A stretch of 46,457 nt of DNA, from contig JALEGE010000152.1 of assembly GCA_022760335.1 (NCBI GenBank), positions 1 through 46,457 of the forward strand, read 5' to 3'. Position 1 is the stretch's first letter. Each line of letters opens with the position of its first letter. Source of the stretch: Hyphomonadaceae bacterium (GTDB lineage: Bacteria; Pseudomonadota; Alphaproteobacteria; Caulobacterales; Hyphomonadaceae). The notes under the pieces were generated by a model. The model worked only from the letters and a program-made list of their open reading frames with translations, had not been told where the DNA came from and did no database searches. This document shows, piece after piece, positions 23,633 through 29,932 of this stretch. A program made the translations under genes and the position numbers.

Positions 23633-25180
23633 ATGAGTTGGGAAAAATCGATTGAAGAGCTGCGCCGGCGCGAGCGTCTGGCTGAGGAGATGGGCGGCGA
23701 GGAGCCCGTCGCGCGCCAGCGTTCGCGCGGCAAGCTCACGGTGCGAGAACGCGTGGCCTTCCTGGCCGATCCGGGCAGCTTTCACGAGATCGGCAAGATT
23801 GCTGGCGTGGCGAGCTATGACGCGGCCGATGAACTGGAGAGCTTCCGTCCTTCAAATTCGGTCATGGGGCGCGCGACACTAGATGGGCGCCCGGCGGTCA
23901 TCCTGGCCGATGACTTCACTGTGCGGGGTGGTGCAGCTGATGCCTCGATCTGGCAGAAAATGGTCCAGGCCATCAAGATGGCGGCGGAATACCATATGCC
24001 GCTGGTGCAGATGATCGATGGCACGGGCGGTGGCGGCAGCGTGAAAATGCTGGAAAAGGATCCGCGCACCTATATCCCTGAAACGCCCGGCTGGAACGAG
24101 ATCACCCACGGCTTGACGCGTGTGCCCTTTGTCTCGCTGGCATTGGGGCCGTGCGCCGGCATGGGGGCAGGGCGGGTGGCCGCCAGCCACTATTCTGTGA
24201 TGGTGAAAGAGCTTTCCCAGGTCTTCGTCGCCGGCCCGCCGGTGAGCCGCGCGCTGGGCGAAGATGTCACCAAGGAAGAACTGGGCGGCTGGGAGATCCA
24301 GGCGCGCAACGGCACTGTGGATGAAGTGGTGGGCAGCGAGGCCGACGCCTTCATCGCGGCGCGGCGCTTTCTCTCCTATCTGCCGACTTCCGTCGACAGC
24401 TTGCCAGAACGAGGACCCTGCGCCGATCATGCCGACCGGCGTGAGGAAAAACTCCTCTCCATTGTCCCAACGGATGGCAAGACGCCCTACAAGCCCCGCA
24501 CTATCATAGAAGCCTGTGTGGATCGCGGCAGCTGGTTCGAGATCGGCAGCCAGTGGGGCAGGGGCATCGTCACCGGCCTTGCCCGCGTGGATGGCTATCC
24601 CGTCGCCGTTCTGGCGGGCGATCCCTTCTTCCTCGACGGCGCCTGGACCGCCGATGTTTGCGACAAGGTCACCCGGCATATGGATCTGGCGAGCCTGTTC
24701 CATCTGCCGGTCATCCACTTTGTCGACTGCCCCGGCTTTGCTGTCGGTGTGCGCCACGAAACCGCTGGCGTGACCCGGCGCGGCGTGCGCGCCATGGCGG
24801 CGGTCTATCAGGCCGAGGTGCCGGTTTGTTCGGTGGTGATCCGCAAGGCCTATGGGCTGGCGGGCAGCGCGATGATGAACCAGTCGCGCACCAAATGGCG
24901 CTATTGCTGGCCGTCCGGCGACTGGGGCTCACTGCCCATGGCCGGCGGTATCGAGGCAGCCTTCCGAAAGGAGCTTTCCGAGAGCGAAGATCCCGAAGCC
25001 CTGATCGCCGCGCTGAATGCCAAGTTCAAGGCCATTGCCTCGCCCTTCCGCACGGCGGAAAGCTTCTATGCCGAGGAAATCATCGATCCGCGCGACACAC
25101 GGCCTCTGCTGTGTGATTTTATCCATCACGCCCAGCGCGCGCTGAAAGCAGGTGACACACGCCATGGCTGGCGCCCTTAA
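23633..25180 (+). CDS. acyl-CoA carboxylase carboxyltransferase subunit
   Basis: A 515-residue two-domain carboxyltransferase (PccB/MccB/AccD5 type). The N-terminal half (RRRERLAEEMGGEEPVARQRSRGKLTVRERVAFLADPGSF ... VILADDFTVRGGA ... GTGGGGSVKMLEKDP) and the C-terminal half (GRGIVTGLARVDGYPVAVLAGDPFFLDGAWT ... CPGFAVGVRHETAGVTRRG) are both complete. It transfers CO2 from biotinyl-protein to an acyl-CoA. The biotin carboxylase/BCCP partner is not in this window, so it must pair with a distant subunit. The start at 23633 is the ATG nearest the conserved N-terminus; no strong ribosome site is visible. Confidence 0.9.
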   Translation: MSWEKSIEELRRRERLAEEMGGEEPVARQRSRGKLTVRERVAFLADPGSFHEIGKIAGVASYDAADELESFRPSNSVMGRATLDGRPAVILADDFTVRGGAADASIWQKMVQAIKMAAEYHMPLVQMIDGTGGGGSVKMLEKDPRTYIPETPGWNEITHGLTRVPFVSLALGPCAGMGAGRVAASHYSVMVKELSQVFVAGPPVSRALGEDVTKEELGGWEIQARNGTVDEVVGSEADAFIAARRFLSYLPTSVDSLPERGPCADHADRREEKLLSIVPTDGKTPYKPRTIIEACVDRGSWFEIGSQWGRGIVTGLARVDGYPVAVLAGDPFFLDGAWTADVCDKVTRHMDLASLFHLPVIHFVDCPGFAVGVRHETAGVTRRGVRAMAAVYQAEVPVCSVVIRKAYGLAGSAMMNQSRTKWRYCWPSGDWGSLPMAGGIEAAFRKELSESEDPEALIAALNAKFKAIASPFRTAESFYAEEIIDPRDTRPLLCDFIHHAQRALKAGDTRHGWRP

Positions 25181-25285
25181 CCTTTGGCCATGACCTGCCC
25201 CAAGATTGTCACAGAACTGCCGCTTGGTTCCCGTCAGATAGCTGCGTAAGACACACCCGTTGCGTTCACCTGATCGGAGAAAACC

Positions 25286-25945
25286 ATGTTCCGTATTTCC
25301 CTCGCTGCCGTTTCCCTGGCCGTGCTGGCTGCTTGCGCCTCCACCACAACAGAGACTGACCCGGCCGATGCCATTGCACCGCCTGTTGAAGCCGCCGATA
25401 TTGCTGACAGCCCGTTCGCGTTAGCCATGAACACGGTTGAGAGCCTGGCCGGGTCCGGCAATGAGCAGGCTGCGATTGACCGCCTGACCCAGCTTCTGGG
25501 TGATCCGAACCTGACCCCGGAGCAGTATCAGACGGCGCTGGAGACCCGCGCGGCGCTGCGCTATGGCGAGGGCGATGATGTCTGGGGCGCGATCAGCGAT
25601 TATGAAACCCTGCTTGAAATGGACGGCCTGAGCGCTGACCAGATCGCGGCCTATGAAGAGGCGCTGAACACGGCGCGTGGTGAGGCGACATCGACCAATT
25701 TCATGCTTGAGCAGGGCGAGCTGTCGCGCACTGAGCGCTTCGAGCTGATGTTCCGCCTCGGCGAGCATCAGGAAGCGGTCGACTACATGCTTGAGAACAA
25801 TCTCACCCCGTCGAATGCGCATCTCGTGGATCTCTATCAGATGGGCTATCTATGCGAGGGCGATGAGTATGGTGGCCCGGTCTATGCCGCGACCGAGCCT
25901 GACGGCACGCCGCGTTCGCTGCAATATTGCGATTTCGGGAAATAG
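25286..25945 (+). CDS. TPR-like lipoprotein
   Basis: A 219-residue predicted lipoprotein: MFRISLAAVSLAVLAACASTTT carries a lipobox (LAAC). The rest is helical, with TPR-like helical pairs (LTQLLGDPNLTPEQYQTALETRAALRYGEGDDVWGAISDYETLLEMDG) at about 70-115 and a more variable end. Two cysteines lie in the C-terminal 30 residues. It is probably an outer-membrane-attached adaptor; no specific function is visible. It is followed by a dispersed repeat and a strong terminator. Confidence 0.8.
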   Translation: MFRISLAAVSLAVLAACASTTTETDPADAIAPPVEAADIADSPFALAMNTVESLAGSGNEQAAIDRLTQLLGDPNLTPEQYQTALETRAALRYGEGDDVWGAISDYETLLEMDGLSADQIAAYEEALNTARGEATSTNFMLEQGELSRTERFELMFRLGEHQEAVDYMLENNLTPSNAHLVDLYQMGYLCEGDEYGGPVYAATEPDGTPRSLQYCDFGK

Positions 25946-25976
25946 GTCGTCAGCCAGCCCGCAGGCTCAACACAGC

Positions 25977-26068
25977 CCTCATCCTGAGCGGAGACGAAGG
26001 ACGAGGGCGGTCGGTAGAGAACTGCTCTCACCTTCCCGCCGCATGGTTCGTCTCCGCTCACCATGAGG
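25977..26068. repeat. dispersed inverted-repeat element, copy A
   Basis: Left end 25977-26001 (CCTCATCCTGAGCGGAGACG...) and right end 26043-26068 (reverse complement of the same with two changes) enclose about 40 unrelated bases. The same outer ends occur at 27412-27647. It is a MITE-like or REP-like family common in this bacterial class; no ORF is inside. Confidence 0.8.
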
Positions 26069-26090
26069 CTGATGCCAGACACCAATTCCG

Positions 26091-26123
26091 CGCCGCGATC
26101 CTGATCAGGGTCGCGGCGTTTTT
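26091..26123 (+). terminator. intrinsic terminator downstream of TPR-like lipoprotein
   Basis: The stem cgccgcga / tcgcggcg is extended by a T-G wobble pair and the palindrome cctgatcagg, giving almost no loop. A T-run (gtttttaatt) follows at 26119-26123 on the plus strand. Confidence 0.8.
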
Positions 26124-26215
26124 AATTCTTCAAACCGCTTTTCGCAACGGCAGGCTTGGACAGCGGGCGCCATGCGCATTACCTTCACGCCAACGCAAAG
26201 GCGGAAGGTGACCTC

Positions 26216-27397
26216 ATGTTCCTCAATTTCTTCACCGAATTGCGCGAAGCGAAAGTGCCTGTGACTCTCAAAGAGTACCTCGTCCTGATGGAGGCGATGG
26301 ACAAGGGTGTCATCGATATGGATGTGGAGGATTTCTACCACCTCTCGCGCGCCACCCTGGTGAAAGATGAGCGCAATATCGACAAGTTCGACAAGGTTTT
26401 CGGGCATGTTTTCAAGGGGCTGGACTCTCTTGCGGACGCGGTGGATGTGCAGGATCTGCCCGAGGAATGGCTGCGCAAGATGTCGGAGAAATTCCTCACG
26501 CCGGAGGAAATGGCCGAGATCGAGGCGCTGGGCGGCTTTGAAAAGCTGATGGAAACCCTGAAAGAGCGCCTGGAAGAACAGAAAAAGCGCCATGAGGGCG
26601 GCAACAAGTGGATCGGCACGGGCGGTACTTCGCCCTTTGGTGCCAATGGCTATAATCCCGAAGGCGTGCGCATCGGCCAGGAAAAATCCCGCCATCGCCG
26701 CGCGGTAAAGGTCTGGGACAAGCGCGAATTCAAGAATTACGATGACAGCGTCGAGCTCGGCACGCGCAATATCAAGATCGCCATGAAGCGCCTGCGCAAA
26801 TGGGCGCGCGATGGGGCGGCTGAAGAGCTTGATCTCGACCAGACCATCAGGAACACCGCCAAACAGGGCTATCTCGACATCGAGATGCGCCCGGAGCGGC
26901 GCAACACGGTCTCGGTGCTGCTGCTGATGGATGTCGGCGGGAGTATGGACCCGCATATCCGCGTGATGGAGGAGCTGTTTTCCGCCGCGCGCTCCGAGGT
27001 GAAGAATCTGGAATACTACTACTTCCACAACTGCCCCTATGAGGGCTTGTGGAAAGACAATCGCCGGCGCCGCGCCGACGTTATCCCCACCTGGGATGTG
27101 CTGCACAAATATCCCAGCGACTACAAGGTGATCCTCGTCGGCGATGCCACGATGAGCCCGTATGAAATCACCTATTCCGGCGGCAGCGTGGAGCACTGGA
27201 ATGAGGAGGCCGGCGGCCTCTGGATCCAGCGCTTCGTGGAAACTTATCCCAATCTGGTCTGGCTCAACCCGGTGAAAGAGGGCGCCTGGGACTATACCGC
27301 CTCGATCCAGCTGATCCGCGACCTGATCGGCCCCCAGCGCATGTTCGAGCTGACGCTGGCAGGCTTGGATGAGGCGATGAAGGAATTGTCGCGTTAG
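26216..27397 (+). CDS. vWA-domain protein, CoxE-like
   Basis: A 393-residue cytoplasmic protein. The start at 26216 has GGAAGG 8 bases upstream. It opens with MFLNFFTELREAKVPVTLKEYLVLMEAM (a domain found in CoxE-like proteins), followed by a linker and a vWA domain (about 225-385) with the MIDAS pattern LLLMDVGGSMDPHI. The central region RYDSVELGTRNIKIAMKRLRKWARDGAAEELDLDQTIRNTAK is typical of this family. CoxE-type proteins usually sit next to a MoxR AAA+ ATPase and help activate metal enzymes or assemble complexes. No such ATPase adjoins here. Confidence 0.85.
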   Translation: MFLNFFTELREAKVPVTLKEYLVLMEAMDKGVIDMDVEDFYHLSRATLVKDERNIDKFDKVFGHVFKGLDSLADAVDVQDLPEEWLRKMSEKFLTPEEMAEIEALGGFEKLMETLKERLEEQKKRHEGGNKWIGTGGTSPFGANGYNPEGVRIGQEKSRHRRAVKVWDKREFKNYDDSVELGTRNIKIAMKRLRKWARDGAAEELDLDQTIRNTAKQGYLDIEMRPERRNTVSVLLLMDVGGSMDPHIRVMEELFSAARSEVKNLEYYYFHNCPYEGLWKDNRRRRADVIPTWDVLHKYPSDYKVILVGDATMSPYEITYSGGSVEHWNEEAGGLWIQRFVETYPNLVWLNPVKEGAWDYTASIQLIRDLIGPQRMFELTLAGLDEAMKELSR

Positions 27398-27411
27398 GGT
27401 AAAAGTATAGT

Positions 27412-27647
27412 CCTCATCCTGAGCGGAGACGAAGGACGAGGGCGGGGCGGGCCTACGGGCGCACATATTTCCAATATCTCCGCAGACACCTGCGCAAGCA
27501 GGTGTCCATGGACAAATCTTTCAACCGGGAGCACCTGATGCCTCTTTCGTCCATGGATGCCTGCCTGCGCAGGCATCTGCGGTGTGAGGAGCTTGCGGGA
27601 ATGTGGAACGCATCCAGCCCCATGGTTCGTCTCCGCTCACCATGAGG
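27412..27647. repeat. dispersed inverted-repeat element, copy B, carrying a nested repeat
   Basis: The outer ends match copy A at 25977-26068: left 27412-27436, right 27621-27647. The middle is enlarged and contains a second repeat family (27478-27582). The interval 27398-27700 holds no gene. Short frames in the inner repeat give the MPAQAGIHG-type peptide often mis-annotated as protein. Confidence 0.8.
27478..27582. repeat. PAQAGIH-type palindromic repeat, copy 1
   Basis: CTCCGCAGACACCTGCGCA... at the left end and ...TGCGCAGGCATCTGCGG at the right end are inverted copies around a variable centre. A second copy with the same ends, about 106 bp long, lies at 42022-42127. Confidence 0.8.
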
Positions 27648-27667
27648 GCTGAGAGTGGACGAGAAAA

Positions 27668-27697
27668 GAGCGGCGCGAGAGAAGTCCCGCACCGCTC
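27668..27697 (-). terminator. intrinsic terminator after rtcB
   Basis: On the minus strand GAGCGG-T-GCG pairs with CGC-G-CCGCTC and is followed by TTTTCTC, a few bases past the rtcB stop. Confidence 0.75.
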
Positions 27698-27700
27698 CGA

Positions 27701-28912
27701 TTACCCCTTCACGCAGACAACCTGCTTCAGGGTGTGCACGACCTCGATGAGGTCTGATTGCGCGGCGATCACCTTGTCGATGTCCTTGTAGGCCATCGGG
27801 GTTTCATCGACCACGCCGCGGTCTTTCCGGCATTCCACGCCCTTGGTGGCTTCCACATGGTCAGCCACCGTGAACCTGGCTTTCGCCGCCGTCCGCGACA
27901 TGCGCCGCCCAGCCCCGTGCGAGCACGAGCAGAAGGACTCCGCATTGCCTTTCCCGCGCACGATGAAGGATTTGGCCCCCATCGAGCCGGGAATGATGCC
28001 AAGCTCCCCCTCGCCGGCGCGCACGGCGCCCTTGCGGGTGACCCAGACATCGGCGCCGAAATGGTGCTCTTTCTCCACATAATTGTGGTGGCAGTTCACC
28101 GCCGACTTCTCGATCGTGAAACCGGGCAGGGTTTCCCGGCAGGCCTGCAGGACACGCTCCATCATCGCTTCGCGATTGAGACGCGCATAGTCCTGCGCCC
28201 AGCCGACCGCTTCGACATAGTCATCGAACAGGGGCTCGCCTTCCACGAAGAAGGCAAGATCCCGGTCGGGGACATGATAGCCGAGCACCCGCTTCTCCAA
28301 GGCTTGGCGGGCTTCCTGGATGAAATAGGTTCCGATACGGTTGCCGGTCCCGCGTGAGCCGGAATGCAGCATGATCCAGACACGGCCCTCCTCATCGAGA
28401 CACAGCTCGATGAAGTGGTTGCCCCCGCCCAGCGTGCCGAGCTGGGCGGTGAACCGGTCGGGCGAGATTTTCTCATGCTTGCCGGCGATCACATCGAAAC
28501 GCTCCACCAGGCCGGACCGCTTCAGGCGGGTCTCGACGCTGGCGGGCGCCATTTTGTGATTGCCGCGGGGACCATTGCCGACGGGCACCTTGCGCTCGAT
28601 CTCGTCACGCACGCGCTTGAGATTGTCGGGCAATTGCCCGGCCGTCAGCGAGGTGCGCATCGCCATCATCCCGCAGCCAATGTCTACGCCCACCGCCGCC
28701 GGGATGATCGCGCCCTTGGTGGGGATCACAGATCCCACCGTGGCGCCCCGGCCAAAGTGAACATCGGGCATGACCGCCAGGTGCGAATGCACGAAGGGCA
28801 GTCCGGCCACATTCTCAAGCTGCTCGCGGGCCTTGGGTTCGACAGGCACGTCTTTCACCCAGGCCTTGATCGTCCCGCCGCGCGCGGTTTCGATCACTTC
28901 AAAATCGCTCAT
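27701..28912 (-). CDS. rtcB: RtcB family RNA-splicing ligase
   Basis: RtcB joins RNA 2',3'-cyclic phosphate (or 3'-phosphate) ends to 5'-OH ends using GTP and Mn2+. The 403-residue product (ATG at 28912) has the metal-binding motif AVGVDIGCGMMA (Cys80), FTAQLGTLGGGNHFIEL, WIMLHSGSRGTGNRIG, and the guanylylation-site motif FCSCSHGAGRRMSR. The length is of the shorter bacterial RtcB form. An in-frame GTG at 28957 would add 15 residues but would place the start only 26 bp from a terminator. Upstream lies a tiny ORF with three hairpins (see findings). No rtcA or rtcR is in the window. Confidence 0.95.
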   Translation of the reverse strand: MSDFEVIETARGGTIKAWVKDVPVEPKAREQLENVAGLPFVHSHLAVMPDVHFGRGATVGSVIPTKGAIIPAAVGVDIGCGMMAMRTSLTAGQLPDNLKRVRDEIERKVPVGNGPRGNHKMAPASVETRLKRSGLVERFDVIAGKHEKISPDRFTAQLGTLGGGNHFIELCLDEEGRVWIMLHSGSRGTGNRIGTYFIQEARQALEKRVLGYHVPDRDLAFFVEGEPLFDDYVEAVGWAQDYARLNREAMMERVLQACRETLPGFTIEKSAVNCHHNYVEKEHHFGADVWVTRKGAVRAGEGELGIIPGSMGAKSFIVRGKGNAESFCSCSHGAGRRMSRTAAKARFTVADHVEATKGVECRKDRGVVDETPMAYKDIDKVIAAQSDLIEVVHTLKQVVCVKG

Positions 28913-28982
28913 CAGTCTGTCGCTCGTTTCGGAGCTCTCCTCTTTCAGACTCTCCACGCGGCAGACTTTTCAGGCAATAAAA

Positions 28983-29008
28983 ACCCTCCAGGCTGGCGCG
29001 AGGAGGGT
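28983..29008 (-). terminator. intrinsic terminator in the rtcB leader
   Basis: On the minus strand ACCCTCC (from 29008) pairs with GGAGGGT and is followed by TTTTATT. The terminator lies 71 bp upstream of the rtcB ATG and downstream of the tiny ORF at 29054-29137, so it can end a short transcript or attenuate rtcB. Confidence 0.8.
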
Positions 29009-29016
29009 GCATGCAA

Positions 29017-29052
29017 ACCGGCTTTTCACCGGTCCGGGCTGACCATCAGCCC
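29017..29052 (-). promoter_or_regulatory. two hairpins between tiny ORF and terminator
   Basis: GGGCTGA/TCAGCCC (29036-29052, 7-bp stem, 3-nt loop) and ACCGG/CCGGT (29017-29033, 5-bp stem) follow one another directly after the stop of the tiny ORF. With the terminator at 28983-29008 they form a three-hairpin leader before rtcB. Confidence 0.65.
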
Positions 29053-29053
29053 T

Positions 29054-29137
29054 TCATCCAACACGCTCCACAGGTGTGCATTCCGGGCACGGGCGTGCCT
29101 GGTCGCTACCTTTGAAATTGAAATCCCGATAGGTCAT
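29054..29137 (-). CDS. putative 27-residue leader/small protein with CPxC
   Basis: The ATG at 29137 has GGAGA 5-6 bases upstream and encodes MTYRDFNFKGSDQARPCPEC followed by TPVERVG. It is too short for usual gene finders. The CPEC pair could bind a metal or be redox active, but the main interest is its place ahead of a three-hairpin leader and rtcB. It could be a regulatory leader peptide or a small stand-alone protein. Confidence 0.5.
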   Translation of the reverse strand: MTYRDFNFKGSDQARPCPECTPVERVG

Positions 29138-29206
29138 CGGTCTCTCCAGCGTTGAACGGATGGGCCATATGCCGGCGCGATGTGGCAAGGTCAAGGCAGA
29201 ACGAAA

Positions 29207-29234
29207 AAAACCGCCCCGTTTCCGAGGCGGTTTT
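29207..29234. terminator. terminator between unknown helical protein and tiny ORF
   Basis: The stem aaaaccgcc / ggcggtttt (9 bp) with a 10-nt loop is A-rich on one side and T-rich on the other. It ends the minus-strand gene at 29264 and insulates the rtcB leader from it. Confidence 0.85.
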
Positions 29235-29263
29235 CCTACACACACTATGTCGCCCCAGCCGGG

Positions 29264-29695
29264 CTAAGCCACGGCTGCGATGGCGGAAGGGGACAGGGCG
29301 GCATTCCCGTCGCTGCCCAAGAGGTCTCCAAGATGACCGAAGCCGGTAATCGCGTAAGCCTCCTCGGCAAAGCCGGCGATGGCCGGAAGCATAAGGCCGA
29401 TCTCCTTGTGGGAGAGGTCACACCCTTGAAGGCGCTCGATCATCCCGCAGGCAACCGCGCGGCGCCCGCCTGGTGTCTGTTCGATCAGACGAGCAATCGT
29501 GCCGGTTGGCGCGCCGATATCGGAGCCGATCTTGGCTGACAGCGTGCGCGCGCCTGGCAGACGTTTGAAAAGTGCATCTGCAAAGGGAGAGCCTTGTCGA
29601 TCCGCTGCGTTCATGATGATGCCGAGCGCTTCGCGGGCGCGTGCCTGCGTAATCCCGGTTTCAGTAGCAACGTGACGAATAAGGTCTCTCAACAT
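29264..29695 (-). CDS. hypothetical helical protein
   Basis: A 143-residue soluble protein from the ATG at 29695, preceded by AAGGAGA. It is all-helical in character (MLRDLIRHVATETGITQARAREALGIIMNAADRQGSPFADALFKRLPG...), with a Gly/Ala-rich end (GFGHLGDLLGSDGNAALSPSAIAAVA). It has features of small DUF2267/DUF2780-like proteins, but I cannot assign it. It is divergent from the TIR protein gene with a 237-bp gap, so co-regulation is possible. Confidence 0.65.
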   Translation of the reverse strand: MLRDLIRHVATETGITQARAREALGIIMNAADRQGSPFADALFKRLPGARTLSAKIGSDIGAPTGTIARLIEQTPGGRRAVACGMIERLQGCDLSHKEIGLMLPAIAGFAEEAYAITGFGHLGDLLGSDGNAALSPSAIAAVA

Positions 29696-29862
29696 GTGTG
29701 TCTCCTTCTTAATATTGGCGATGGAGACATTAACCATGATCTCGGTTACTCGTTTCTTTCGACTTGACCGGCAAGAACAGGGTGATTCGGCAGGAAGTAT
29801 GAATCCGCGTTAGTACCGGGTGAATTTTCTGCCTGATTTTGTTAAGCTTCAGGGACCAATTG

Positions 29863-29883
29863 GACCGATTGTGTTAATCGGTC
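29863..29883. promoter_or_regulatory. perfect 8-bp inverted repeat upstream of TIR gene
   Basis: GACCGATT and AATCGGTC flank GTGTT, 50 bp upstream of the TIR gene start. It overlaps TTAATCGGTCTTAA, where two TTAA boxes are spaced by 6. It is a candidate operator for the TIR gene. Confidence 0.4.
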
Positions 29884-29932
29884 TTAATTCTGGCCCGAAA
29901 ACCGGGATTTCGGGGCATTTCCGGAGAGAGTG

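Noticed and set aside
26105-27466. 453-codon minus-strand open frame opposite the vWA gene
   Set aside because: Antisense shadow running into repeat sequence at both ends; no domain.
27482-27576. Small proteins with MPAQAGIHG-type sequence
   Set aside because: This translation comes from a dispersed palindromic repeat and is a well-known false gene.
28957-29010. sigma54 promoter for rtcB (as with RtcR control elsewhere)
   Set aside because: GG and GC elements are not at the required -24/-12 spacing.
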